Shown here piece by piece: positions 1 to 7,938 of a DNA stretch of 40,147 bases (positions are counted from its first letter, which is position 1; each line of letters opens with the position of its first letter). The stretch spans positions 1 to 40,147 of the forward strand of contig JANQMB010000116.1 of the NCBI GenBank assembly GCA_028280355.1. The letters run 5' to 3'. The notes beneath the pieces were generated by a model that made no database searches, was not told the DNA's origin, and worked only from the letters and a program-made list of their open reading frames with translations. The stretch is from Verrucomicrobiales bacterium. GTDB lineage: Bacteria; Verrucomicrobiota; Verrucomicrobiia; Verrucomicrobiales; DEV007. The translations under genes and the position numbers were made by a program.

Positions 1-1
1 C

Positions 2-601
2 AACGCCAGCTCGCTCCCGATCGGCTGGGTGGCGGCGGGCGGCTCGGACGGCGGCGGCTATATCACCACCACCGCCGCCTTCGACAGCATCGGCCAGGGG
101 GTGGTCTTCCGCGCCCACGACGAGTTCTTCCTGCCCACGCCGGCCGGCTCCAGCGGCAACGCGTTCGCGGGCAACTGGATCGCCGACGGCGTGGTCCAGT
201 TCTCGGTAGACGTCCGGCACAATGTACCGACCCCCGTCACCTTCTTCACCCGTTTCGCCTCGCCACACAACTTCCCAGGGGCGATCGCGACGAGCTTCGT
301 GCCCGTGCAACCGGACACCTGGACGACCGTGACCTTCGCGATCAGCCCGGCGAACCCAGGTTTCGTATCGTTCGAGGGCTCCGACTTCAACTCGGTCTTC
401 GCCAACATCGGACACCTTCAGGTCGGCCCTAACACCCCGGCCGGCTTCGCGACCAGCTCGACTCCCTACACCTTCGATCTCGACCTCGCGTCGGTGACCG
501 TCGCCCCGGAACCCTCGGCCGCCCTGTTGCTGCTCAGCGGCGCCGCGCTCGGCCTCGCGCGCCGCCGCAAGGCATCCCTCCCCCACACGACCCGCCGTTG
601 A
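2..601 (+). CDS. PEP-CTERM sorting-domain protein, 5' truncated by window edge
   Basis: The reading frame is open from the first bases of the window, so the N-terminus lies outside. About 200 residues are visible. The body is beta-rich and polar, as in exported Verrucomicrobiota proteins, and resembles the C-terminal half of a carbohydrate-binding-like sandwich domain, but I do not recognise a named family. The C-terminus has the PEP-CTERM architecture: a PEPSAALLLL core, a hydrophobic segment, then an ARRRK basic cluster, which is the signal for exosortase-dependent sorting. The stop overlaps the TTG start of the next gene by 4 nt, so the two are probably cotranslated. Substrate and role are unknown; the neighbouring prepilin and iron-linked genes suggest a surface function. 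Confidence 0.85.
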   Translation, partial: NASSLPIGWVAAGGSDGGGYITTTAAFDSIGQGVVFRAHDEFFLPTPAGSSGNAFAGNWIADGVVQFSVDVRHNVPTPVTFFTRFASPHNFPGAIATSFVPVQPDTWTTVTFAISPANPGFVSFEGSDFNSVFANIGHLQVGPNTPAGFATSSTPYTFDLDLASVTVAPEPSAALLLLSGAALGLARRRKASLPHTTRR

Positions 602-1641
602 AACGCCGGCCGACAGCTAGACGTCTCGCGGCGGCGGCGACCCTGCTGTTCGCGGCGGCCGCGGGCGCCGACACGGTACACTTCGACGAACCCTCGCTCG
701 ACCGCTGGATGTACAGCGCGAACTCCACCCCGGGGACACGCGGCCAGGCCTCGGTCTTCGCAGACCCGGCCGACTGGAACCGGCTCGCCCAGTTCATGGT
801 CGGGTTCGACACCTCGACCCAGATCCCCGCGGGCGAGGGGGCGGGGCGCTACCAGATCACCTCGGCAACTCTGACCCTCGTCACCCCGGGGCAGCCGAAC
901 TTCACCTTCGACGCCAGCTACGACAGCGCCTCGTCCTACACCGGCCTCGACCCCGACCCCGGCCGGCCGCTCGAGTTACACGGTGTCGGCTACCGCAACG
1001 ACCACACCGGCGCGGATTTCCTCCTCGCCAACACGCCGCTCTCCGGTGAGGGCGGGCGCAACGCCTTCCCGCTGAGCTGGGATGGGCAAGGGGAAGAGCG
1101 CGATGTCAGCGCAAACGTCGCCGGCGGCTTCGAGTCGACCCCCTGGTCGGTCGGCCAGGTCGTCGGCGTCACCGACGGTGAAGACGTGGCCGAGGAGCGC
1201 GACGTGCGCTTCGAGCTCGACCTCTCCGACCCGCGCGTGGCGGCCTACCTCCAGGCGGCGCTCGACCGCGGCCAGCTCTACCTGATGGTCAGTTCCCTCC
1301 AGCCGGCCGTCCAGCAGGGCGGCACCTTCGTCAACTTCTTCACCAGGGACAGCCAGGAGCACTTCTTCTTCGGCGGTTACGCCCCAACCCTGGAGATCGA
1401 CTACGCGACCTCCGCCCAACCGGCCTTCCAGATTGACACCGTAGGGCTCGCCGGCGACACCGTCACGTTCGGGTGGCGACAGCAGGCGGGGGCGACCTAC
1501 ATCGTCGAGTCTAAGGCCGACGGCGGGGCGTGGACCGAGGAGCGCCGCGAGGCGGCGACGGCCGACGGCGAGGCCAGCTTCTCCGCGACCGGCCTGGCCG
1601 GTGCGAAACTCTTCCGGGTGCGGAGGGCCGGCGGCGCATGA
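598..1641 (+). CDS. Secreted protein of unknown function
   Basis: 347 residues from a TTG start inside a TTGA overlap with the upstream stop; no ATG precedes the signal peptide, so TTG is the best start. The N-terminus is a clear Sec signal (KRRPTARRLA followed by an alanine-rich core ending near AGADT). The mature part begins with a LDRWMY motif followed by a segment with VGFDTS, then alternates short beta-like segments rich in D, G and T. I recall similar uncharacterised proteins beside PEP-CTERM and prepilin genes in Verrucomicrobiota and Planctomycetes, but cannot name a domain. The C-terminus lacks a PEP-CTERM motif. It overlaps the following prepilin start by ATGA, so the three genes form a tight unit. 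Confidence 0.75.
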   Translation: MKRRPTARRLAAAATLLFAAAAGADTVHFDEPSLDRWMYSANSTPGTRGQASVFADPADWNRLAQFMVGFDTSTQIPAGEGAGRYQITSATLTLVTPGQPNFTFDASYDSASSYTGLDPDPGRPLELHGVGYRNDHTGADFLLANTPLSGEGGRNAFPLSWDGQGEERDVSANVAGGFESTPWSVGQVVGVTDGEDVAEERDVRFELDLSDPRVAAYLQAALDRGQLYLMVSSLQPAVQQGGTFVNFFTRDSQEHFFFGGYAPTLEIDYATSAQPAFQIDTVGLAGDTVTFGWRQQAGATYIVESKADGGAWTEERREAATADGEASFSATGLAGAKLFRVRRAGGA

Positions 1642-2483
1642 GGTCGGGGCGCGACAGCTGGCTCCGCCGCCGCCGGTCTGGCGCTGGCTTCACCCTGGTG
1701 GAGCTGCTAGTCTCCCTGACGATCGTCGTCCTGCTCTCCACGGTCAGCTTCGGCGTGTTCGGGGTGGTGAAGAAACGCGCGATGATGGCCCGCGAGATGG
1801 CGGCGGCGCGCAACCTGATGACCTCGTTCTCGCTCTACTCGGCGGACCACGGGGGCGAGATCTTGCCCGGTTACCGCTCGGACGCGGAGGTCTACAACGA
1901 CAGGGGGGAGCAGCTGTACGCACCGGCGAACGCCCGCTACCCCTGGCGCCTGTACCCCTATATCCAGGACGTCGAAGGCTCGCTGCTGTTCAACGGCAAC
2001 GAGGCCGTGCTCGAGGAGAACGACCGCGACTACCTGGTCAGCGTGTCCCCGAACCTCGGCATGAACGCCACCTTAGTCGGCGGTCACTACGGCAGCGGCA
2101 GCCTGTTGCGGCCATCCTACCGCATCGAGGAGGCGGTCGGCCGCTTCTGTGTCCGGCACACCAGCGACACCCGCCACGCCCCGGACATCATCGTCTTCCT
2201 GTCGGCCCGCTCCGACCCGGAGGAAGGCTGGGAGGGGAGAGGCTACTTCGAGGTCCAGCCGCCGCGCGTCCTGACGCCGGTGTGGAGCCATGAGCCCTGG
2301 TCGCAGGACGCACGCCCCTCGCAACACGGCTTCGTCGACCTGCGCTGGGGCGGCCGGGCGGTGGCGGCGATGCTCGACGGGTCGGCCAGGGCCATGGGCG
2401 AAGACGAGCTGCGCGACATGCGCCACTGGGCGGTCGGCGCCGCCGAGGCCAACGACGCGGACTACTCCGTCCACCGCCCCTAG
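1638..2483 (+). CDS. Type II secretion / type IV pilin-like prepilin (N-methylation motif)
   Basis: 281 residues from the ATG that overlaps the previous stop. The N-terminus has a short basic leader followed by the prepilin peptidase/methylase motif GFTLVELLVSLTIVVLL near residues 17-33, then the long N-terminal helix. The remainder contains the Y-P-W-R-L-Y-P-Y segment and a C-terminal DGSARAM element common in the pseudopilins that are greatly expanded in PVC bacteria. It would be processed at the inner membrane by PilD-type peptidase and incorporated in a pseudopilus, or act as a membrane-anchored exported protein. Coexpression with a PEP-CTERM protein suggests a role in assembling or exporting surface material. 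Family is certain; the specific partner is not. Confidence 0.9.
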   Translation: MRSGRDSWLRRRRSGAGFTLVELLVSLTIVVLLSTVSFGVFGVVKKRAMMAREMAAARNLMTSFSLYSADHGGEILPGYRSDAEVYNDRGEQLYAPANARYPWRLYPYIQDVEGSLLFNGNEAVLEENDRDYLVSVSPNLGMNATLVGGHYGSGSLLRPSYRIEEAVGRFCVRHTSDTRHAPDIIVFLSARSDPEEGWEGRGYFEVQPPRVLTPVWSHEPWSQDARPSQHGFVDLRWGGRAVAAMLDGSARAMGEDELRDMRHWAVGAAEANDADYSVHRP

Positions 2484-2537
2484 GGGGCCCTTCGATCACC
2501 ACAACAACCCAACGGAAAACCGCAACCTAGACGAGTG

Positions 2538-3494
2538 ATGCAACCAAATCGAACAACCCGAACGATCGCCGCCGCCCTCGCGGGCCTGGCCGTCGCCGCC
2601 CCGCTAGCGCGCGCCGACGAGAAATCCAAATACGAACAGGACCGCGAGGCCATCCTCGCCATGGCGGGCGAGTTCGAGGTCGACTTCCAGTTCATGGAGA
2701 GCATCGCCATCAAAGGGGGCTACAAGTTGAAGAAGCCCTACCTCGAGGACGCCGCGGAGGTGGTGTTCGTGGTCGAGGACTCGCCCGAACGGATCGTGAT
2801 GCAACACGTGCTCTGGGTCGAGACCCACGACCGCGTGGTCAAACACTGGAAACAGGAGTGGCGCTACGAGGACCGCGTGCTCTACGAGTTCGCCGGCGAC
2901 AACACCTGGGAGCGGCGCGAGCTGAGCGAGGCGGAGGCGCGCGGCACCTGGACGCAGAAGGTCTGGCAGGTGGACGACAGCCCGCGCTACGAGAGTTATG
3001 GGCGCTGGGTACACGAGGGCGGCATGTCCTCCTGGCAGGGTGAGATGACGCGCCGGCCGCTGCCGCGCCGCGAGTACACTAAACGCAAAGACTACGACAC
3101 CTTCATGGCCGTCAACCGCCACACCATCACCCCGGACGGCTGGGTGCACGAGCAAGACAACTATAAGCGGGTCTCGGCCACCGGCGAGGTGCTGTGTCGC
3201 GAGGTCGGGCTCAACCAGTACTTCCGCACGTCCGAGGTCGATTTCGGCGAGGTGAAGAAATATTGGACCACACATTCTAAGTACTGGACCGAGGTGAGCG
3301 CCCTCTGGGAGAAGGAGCTCGAGGGCGGCGGTCCCCGGATGGCCCTGCGCAATGAGGTCGAGGGCAAACCGCTGTTCCGCCACCTGTTCGGCGTCATCAA
3401 GACCGAGGGGCTCGACCTGGATACCCAGGTCGCCCAGGCCGAAAGCGTGATCGCCAAGTTCGTCATCCGCAACGAACAGGCCTCCGCCAAGTAG
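2538..3494 (+). CDS. DUF6607-like exported protein
   Basis: 318 residues from ATG 2538 (a GTG lies immediately upstream). A signal peptide is clear (TIAAALAGLAVAAPLARA, then DEKSKYE). The body has the pattern I associate with DUF6607: an early F-x-F-M-E segment, E-V-V-F-V-V-E-D-S-P, then I-V-M-Q-H-V-L and VVKHWKQEWRYEDR, followed by a tryptophan-rich middle. Function is unknown; members often sit near TonB-dependent or haem/iron genes, which fits the Fur-like box and PchR-type regulator that follow. It ends before a 200-nt gap. Assignment to DUF6607 is from memory of motifs and should be tested by profile search. Confidence 0.7.
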   Translation: MQPNRTTRTIAAALAGLAVAAPLARADEKSKYEQDREAILAMAGEFEVDFQFMESIAIKGGYKLKKPYLEDAAEVVFVVEDSPERIVMQHVLWVETHDRVVKHWKQEWRYEDRVLYEFAGDNTWERRELSEAEARGTWTQKVWQVDDSPRYESYGRWVHEGGMSSWQGEMTRRPLPRREYTKRKDYDTFMAVNRHTITPDGWVHEQDNYKRVSATGEVLCREVGLNQYFRTSEVDFGEVKKYWTTHSKYWTEVSALWEKELEGGGPRMALRNEVEGKPLFRHLFGVIKTEGLDLDTQVAQAESVIAKFVIRNEQASAK

Positions 3495-3624
3495 ACCCCA
3501 TCCACCCCATCACTGCGCCTGCGGCAGCCGCCGCCGGCAAGCCAGGCGCCGCCGGGATCCGTCCCGGCGGCGCCCGCCTGTCCCGACCACACGAATCGTT
3601 CGCATTTCCCGCTTTTAATGCTAT

Positions 3625-3639
3625 TGAGACTCATTATCA
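3625..3639. promoter_or_regulatory. Fur-box-like site
   Basis: A 7-1-7 inverted repeat in an AT-rich patch. On the minus strand it reads TGATAAT-G-AGTCTCA, matching 12 of 14 positions of the usual TGATAAT-N-ATTATCA Fur core. It lies about 55 bases upstream of the AraC-type regulator and downstream of the DUF6607-like gene, so it would control the regulator. Iron control is inferred from the motif and the regulator subfamily. Confidence 0.6.
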
Positions 3640-3696
3640 TTAATTGGGAATGGATGTTCTTATAGCATTGCTCGAGCCGGTTCACTGGAGGCAGTG

Positions 3697-4665
3697 ATGG
3701 TGGATCTATGCCAGGAAGACCCGTCGCCCTGGGCGGCCGCCAGGCGTGGCTGGCGGGTCGAAACGCTAGCTGCGACGACAGAACACGGCGAGTTCGCCAT
3801 TTCTGTGGTGGAGGCAGTGCTCGACGAACCGCTGCGTTGCTCAAGCGTTGCATCGGGCTCCCACCTCCTGCTGAGGGCGGGGCTAGACGGTAGCGGGGAG
3901 CTGGTGGCCACCGGTGTCTCGCAGCGACTTCTGCCCACTGCGATGACCGCCATCACCGTCGCCGCGGGAGGTGCCTTGGACTGTTACTACGAACGTGGCC
4001 CACACCGTTTCGTCAGCTTCCGTTTCGCGCTCGACTACCTGAGAACCCTGTTGGCCGATGGCCAGGACGACCTTCGCGAGGGGCTCGCCCGGACGCTGGC
4101 CGGCGAACGCCTGCCGGACGAGCGCCCGCTCGCGTTGAGCGAACCGCTCGACCCCATCGACCGCAGCATCGCCGAGGCAGTCGCCAGGCCGCCGGTCGCC
4201 GGCGCCGCGTCGGAGCTGTGGCTGCGAGCCAAGGCCATCGAACTGTTGTCGCGCTGGTGTTTCCGCAAACCCGACGTCCGGGAGGGGACGTTCTTCTGCT
4301 CCCTGCAGAAACGCATCGTCATCGAGCGGGTCGAGCTCGCCAAACACTACCTCGCCGAACACCTCGACGAACCCCTGGAGCTCGCGGCGGTGGCCGGCGC
4401 GGCCGGCTGCAGCCCGCACTACCTCTCGCGGCAGTTCTCCTCTGAGACTGGGCTGACGCTCAGCCGCTATCTCCGGTCGCTGCGGATCAGGCGCGCTAGC
4501 GAGCTACTCGCGGCCGGAGAGGCGAACGTGAGCGAGGCGGCGGTCGAGGTCGGCTACAAGAGCCTCAGCCACTTCGCCCGCGCCTTCCAGGAGGAGCGTG
4601 GCATGACGCCTAGCGAGTTCGTCGCGACGGGCCAACGCCTCGGCGACGGCCCGCCGACACCCTAG
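3697..4665 (+). CDS. AraC/XylS family regulator, PchR-like
   Basis: 322 residues. ATG 3697 is chosen over GTG 3694 because GGAGG at 3687-3691 gives 5-nt spacing to the ATG and only 2 to the GTG. The N-terminal 200 residues are a ligand-sensing region of the PchR type (G-S-H-L-L-L-R-A-G-L-D-G-S-G-E-L, later FFCSLQKR just before the DNA-binding part). The C-terminal third holds two helix-turn-helix motifs: L-E-L-A-A-V-A-G-A-A-G-C-S-P-H-Y-L-S-R and V-S-E-A-A-V-E-V-G-Y-K-S-L-S-H-F-A-R-A-F. PchR-type regulators activate siderophore or haem uptake genes on binding a ferric chelate. With the Fur-like site upstream it is probably induced in iron starvation. Its targets may include the upstream exported cluster. 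Confidence 0.85.
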   Translation: MVDLCQEDPSPWAAARRGWRVETLAATTEHGEFAISVVEAVLDEPLRCSSVASGSHLLLRAGLDGSGELVATGVSQRLLPTAMTAITVAAGGALDCYYERGPHRFVSFRFALDYLRTLLADGQDDLREGLARTLAGERLPDERPLALSEPLDPIDRSIAEAVARPPVAGAASELWLRAKAIELLSRWCFRKPDVREGTFFCSLQKRIVIERVELAKHYLAEHLDEPLELAAVAGAAGCSPHYLSRQFSSETGLTLSRYLRSLRIRRASELLAAGEANVSEAAVEVGYKSLSHFARAFQEERGMTPSEFVATGQRLGDGPPTP

Positions 4666-4731
4666 ACGGCAGCCCCCGGAGTCGAGGTTTCGCAGCAGCC
4701 GTTCGCGGCCGCCGGACCGGGGTGGGACCCC

Positions 4732-4829
4732 GTAGCAACGAGCGTGAGCGAGTCGTGGAGGTCGGGCGAAGACGAGCCAGCCGGACAAATTCCCCACCTC
4801 CCCTTCGACTCGCTCACGCTCGTCGCTAC
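4732..4829. repeat. Inverted pair of GTAG-headed 24-nt REP units (BIME-like)
   Basis: One unit at 4732-4755 begins GTAGCAACGAGCG and ends GAGTCG; its reverse complement with one base changed is at 4806-4829. The pair sits between the stop of the AraC-type gene and the convergent methyltransferase. The same unit recurs at 5764-5829 and 11675-11775. The GTAG head with a following palindrome is typical of RAYT-mobilised REP elements; no RAYT gene is in the window. Confidence 0.85.
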
Positions 4830-4875
4830 AGACCCGTTCCCGCCTGGCGGGTCAGACCTTACCTGCAACGTCCCC

Positions 4876-5658
4876 TCATCCGGCCTTCCTGCCCATGAGG
4901 CTGTATACGATCGGGACATCGTGCCCCCGATGCCGGAGGTAGAACCGGCCCGGCTCGCGCTCCTCCATCCCCTCGAAACAGTTGTGCGGGCTGAACGGGA
5001 ACTCCTTCAGACGGAGGATCTCTATCCCGGAGTCGATCAGGGCGCTGACGACGCTCGAAAGCGGGTGCGCCCAGACCGCGAGCTCGGCGGCCGCCCCGCC
5101 CCCGTTTTCCGTATAGGTCCCCTCCTCCTCGACGTCCGGGCCCGCCCCCGCGAAATACGGATACCCCGCGAGCAGGTCGTAGATCGGGTGGAACTCCACC
5201 ATGTAGAACGTCCCGCCCGCCGCGAGGTTCGACGAGACGACCTCAGCCCATCGTGTGAGATCGGGCAACCAGCAAACCGCCCCATATGACGTGAACACGA
5301 TGTCGTACGGCCCGGCTGCGCCACGGTTGAAATCGTAGACGTTCGAACAGACAAACTCGGCCCGGAGGCCGGCTGACCGGGCCAGGTGGCCCGCCTGCTC
5401 TATCGCGACGGGGGAGATGTCCACCCCGGTGCAGGTCGCCCCGAGCCTGACCCAAGAGAGGGTGTCCAGGCCGAAATGACATTGGAGGTGGAGCAGGCGG
5501 CGACCCGAAACCTCCTCGAGTTCAGCCAGCTCGATCTCGCGAAGCGACGTCCCCCCGGCGAGGAACCCTTCGACGTTATAGAACTTCGAGCGAAAATGGA
5601 CCCCGACCCGACGGTCCCAACCGACACGGTTCATCTCAAAGTAGTCAGGGTCAGGCAT
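4876..5658 (-). CDS. Class I SAM-dependent methyltransferase
   Basis: 260 residues. The Rossmann fold motif I is atypical but visible: RRLLHLQCHFGLDTLSW near residues 53-69, followed by GATCTGVDISPVAIEQA with the acidic residue at the end of beta 2, then VCSNVYDF and the Y-D-I-V-F-T-S-Y-G motif IV. The second half has aromatic and acidic segments typical of small-molecule or lipid methyltransferases of the Methyltransf_11/25 group. Substrate cannot be inferred. It is monocistronic, flanked on both sides by REP pairs, and convergent with the AraC-type gene. Length is normal for the family. Cytoplasmic. Confidence 0.85.
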   Translation of the reverse strand: MPDPDYFEMNRVGWDRRVGVHFRSKFYNVEGFLAGGTSLREIELAELEEVSGRRLLHLQCHFGLDTLSWVRLGATCTGVDISPVAIEQAGHLARSAGLRAEFVCSNVYDFNRGAAGPYDIVFTSYGAVCWLPDLTRWAEVVSSNLAAGGTFYMVEFHPIYDLLAGYPYFAGAGPDVEEEGTYTENGGGAAAELAVWAHPLSSVVSALIDSGIEILRLKEFPFSPHNCFEGMEEREPGRFYLRHRGHDVPIVYSLMGRKAG

Positions 5659-5763
5659 CGCGACGTTCTATCTGTATACCGTCCGCCCCCGACCGACACC
5701 TTGGAACTCTCCCAATCTGGCGGTGCCCCCGAAATCCGCAAGCCCCCCGGGGGCGGACGCCCC

Positions 5764-5829
5764 GTAGCGACGGGCGTGAGCGAGTCGAGCGAGCAGACAC
5801 CATTCCGACTCGCTCACGCTCGTCGCTAC
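5764..5829. repeat. Inverted pair of GTAG-headed REP units
   Basis: A unit at 5764-5787 (GTAGCGACGGGCG...) and an inverted copy at 5806-5829 separated by 18 nt. It lies between the divergent starts of the methyltransferase and tcdA, so it is close to their promoters. Same family as the pairs at 4.7 and 11.7 kb. Confidence 0.85.
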
Positions 5830-5882
5830 CGAATACCCGTTGCCGCCTGGCGGGATCGCCGCCAAGATCTGCCGCCCGGCCG

Positions 5883-6686
5883 ATGCCCGAACAAGACCAC
5901 GACTACCAGACCCGCTTCGGCGGCGTCGCGCGCCTGCTGACCGAAGAGGGTCTCGCGCGCCTGCGCGCCGCGCACGTGATGGTGGTCGGGCTCGGCGGCG
6001 TCGGCTCGTGGACTGCCGAGGCGCTGGCGCGCTCCGGCGTCGGCCGGTTGACGCTGGTCGACCTCGACGAGATCTGTCTGACCAACACCAACCGGCAGCT
6101 ACACGCGCTCGATGGGAAGATCGGCGGAGCCAAGGCGGAGGCGATGGCCGCGCGCGCGCGCGCGATCAACCCGGTGATCGAGGTCGACCCGGTACAGGAG
6201 TTCTACTCGCAGTCGAACTCGGAGGCGCTGCTGTCCCGTGGAGCCAGCTGCGTGGTCGACGCGATCGACAACGGCAACACCAAGGCGCACCTGCTGGCCA
6301 CCTGCCGCGAGCGCGACATCCCCGCTGTCACCTGCGGCGGCGCCGGCGGCCGCTCGGACCCGACCAGGCTCCGTGTCGCCGACCTCTCGCGCACCCACAA
6401 CGACACCCTACTCCACCTGGTGCGCAAGAAACTGCGCCAGATCTACGGCTTCCCGCGCGGCAAGCGGAAGTTCGGCATCCCGACCGTGTTCTCCGAGGAG
6501 CCGATCACCTACAGCTGGTCCGACGGCAGCGTCTGCGCCGAACGCGAGCCGGGCGGCGACGCCGGCGTGAACTGCAACAGCGGCCTCGGCACCGCCGCCT
6601 GGGTCACCGGCGCCTTCGGCCTGACCGTCGCCGGGGAGGTCGTCAAGCTCCTGGCGAGCCCGCCGGAGGGAGAAACAGGCGCCTGA
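5883..6686 (+). CDS. tcdA: tRNA threonylcarbamoyladenosine dehydratase (ThiF/E1-like)
   Basis: 267 residues, matching the usual TcdA/CsdL length. It is predicted to dehydrate t6A at position 37 of ANN-decoding tRNAs to cyclic t6A, using ATP to adenylate the carboxyl. Visible features: the RFGGVARL opening, the ATP-binding VVGLGGVGSWTAEALARSGVG loop, the D-L-D-E-I-C-L-T-N-T-N-R-Q motif with the Asn-Arg pair, VDAIDN, and a conserved cysteine region CGGAGG. The C-terminus has the GLGTAAWVTGAFGLTVAG segment. Its 3' end overlaps the convergent TatD-type gene by 44 nt. It concerns tRNA modification but is 12 kb from the tRNA-array locus and looks like an ordinary housekeeping gene. Confidence 0.92.
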   Translation: MPEQDHDYQTRFGGVARLLTEEGLARLRAAHVMVVGLGGVGSWTAEALARSGVGRLTLVDLDEICLTNTNRQLHALDGKIGGAKAEAMAARARAINPVIEVDPVQEFYSQSNSEALLSRGASCVVDAIDNGNTKAHLLATCRERDIPAVTCGGAGGRSDPTRLRVADLSRTHNDTLLHLVRKKLRQIYGFPRGKRKFGIPTVFSEEPITYSWSDGSVCAEREPGGDAGVNCNSGLGTAAWVTGAFGLTVAGEVVKLLASPPEGETGA

Positions 6687-7395
6687 AGGTCGCCGAGACC
6701 CGGGTCGCCACGGCCTCGAGGGTCTCCCCGCAGATCTCCGCCAGCGCCCCGTGCCCCGCGAGCACATCGGCCGGGCTGCGCCCGCCATCCGCCGTCGCAT
6801 CGCTCTCGATCAGGACGCGATCCGCGGGCAGGGCGCGCACCAGTTCCGCCGGGGGCGGTTTGGATCCGCCGAGGCGCAAAGAGAAGAACAGCCCCTCGAG
6901 CCCGACCAGGCCGGGAAGCATCTCGGCGGGTGCCGCAAAGTCGTGCCAGAGCACACCGCGGCGGGGAAGTCCCTCATCCCTCAGCACGTCCAACATCCGC
7001 CCCCGTGCCCGGACGCAGTGCACCGACACGGGACGGTCGAACTCCCGGGCGATCGCCAGCTGCTGCCGGAACACCTCCTCCTGCGTATCCAAGGTTGGCG
7101 AACGCGGCGTCTTGTCGAGCCCTACCTCACCGATGGCCGCCCCCGGGTCCGAGCCGAGCCGGCACCGGAGGTCGCCCTCCCAGTCGCGGGGCGCGTCTCC
7201 GGCGAACCACGGGTGCAACCCGTAGGACGGGATGACGATCCCCGGGTTCGCGGCCGCCAACCTCGCCACCGCATCCCAGTCCGCGGGCGAAGTCCCGTTG
7301 GCGACACAGCGCGGCAGCCCCGGGGCGGGGGCATCCCTCGGGTACAGTTCCTGCGCGTGGTTGTGGGCGTCGGTGAGCTCGATGGTAACCGTCAT
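6643..7395 (-). CDS. TatD family metal-dependent hydrolase
   Basis: 250 residues from the ATG that overlaps the upstream SufE stop by ATGA. The family is metal-dependent nucleases/amidohydrolases of the TIM-barrel type. Visible metal ligands: DAHNH near the N-terminus, YGLHPWF, GEVGLD with its glutamate, SVHC with its histidine, a WHDF in place of the usual HcF, and IESDA with its aspartate. Length is close to the usual 255-265. YjjV/TatD-type DNase activity is likely but the substrate is not shown. It is the second gene of a two-gene unit with SufE and is convergent with tcdA. Confidence 0.88.
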   Translation of the reverse strand: MTVTIELTDAHNHAQELYPRDAPAPGLPRCVANGTSPADWDAVARLAAANPGIVIPSYGLHPWFAGDAPRDWEGDLRCRLGSDPGAAIGEVGLDKTPRSPTLDTQEEVFRQQLAIAREFDRPVSVHCVRARGRMLDVLRDEGLPRRGVLWHDFAAPAEMLPGLVGLEGLFFSLRLGGSKPPPAELVRALPADRVLIESDATADGGRSPADVLAGHGALAEICGETLEAVATRVSATFRRLFLPPAGSPGA

Positions 7396-7832
7396 GTAGA
7401 GGCCGCCCGGGCGGCGCAGCCGCGGATCTTCTCCACGATCCGTCTCGCGCCCTCGCGCCGGGTCGGGGTCAGGTTCTGCGCGATGCCGGTCGTCTCCAAC
7501 AAGGTCGGCTCGAAGCCCGCGATCTCCCCCGCGGTCGCCCCGCTGTAGATCTGGCACAACACCCGCGCGACGGCCTTCACCATCGGGGCGTCACTGTCAG
7601 AGCGGAACCCCCAGCAGCCGCCCCGCTCCTCCGCCACCACCCAGACCTGCGCCTGGCAGCCAGCGACCCGCGACGCCTCGCCACGTCCGCCCTCACCGAG
7701 CGGCACGTCGCCCTTCGAGAGATCGATCAGGTGCTGCAGGCGGTCGATCGCCGTCGGCAGCACCATCAGGGACTCGGCGATGCGGGCCTCGTTCTCAGCC
7801 GGGGTCGTCATCCGTGTCGCCGGTTCCACCAT
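7392..7832 (-). CDS. SufE-like cysteine desulfurase activator
   Basis: 146 residues from ATG 7832; ATG 7811 would give 139 residues and is equally possible. SufE accepts persulfide sulfur from a cysteine desulfurase on a conserved cysteine. That residue is visible in the motif VAGCQAQVWV. Other family marks are the L-P-x-A-x-D-R-L-Q-H-L-I-D-L-S-K-G segment, the D-S-D-A-P-M-V-K-A-V-A-R-V-L stretch, and a C-terminal LTPTRREGARRIVEKIR. It overlaps the TatD-type gene. No desulfurase or Suf operon is in the window, so it must act with a partner elsewhere. Confidence 0.9.
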   Translation of the reverse strand: MVEPATRMTTPAENEARIAESLMVLPTAIDRLQHLIDLSKGDVPLGEGGRGEASRVAGCQAQVWVVAEERGGCWGFRSDSDAPMVKAVARVLCQIYSGATAGEIAGFEPTLLETTGIAQNLTPTRREGARRIVEKIRGCAARAAST

Positions 7833-7938
7833 CGCGCAGAAATGCCAGCGGTGGCGGCGGGTGTCAACCCGGCGGGCGGCGCCAAAAACCGAAACGCAGA
7901 CAACCGGCGGCCGGTCCGCCGCTTCCCTATCAGCACCC

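Noticed and set aside
2604-3383. 259-residue minus-strand ORF opposite the DUF6607-like gene
   Set aside because: It is an antisense shadow: leucine/histidine-rich composition, no start signal, while the plus frame has a signal peptide and family motifs.
5883-6686. tcdA as part of the tRNA repair system
   Set aside because: It is a housekeeping tRNA-modification gene 12 kb away on the other strand, separated by unrelated genes and REPs.
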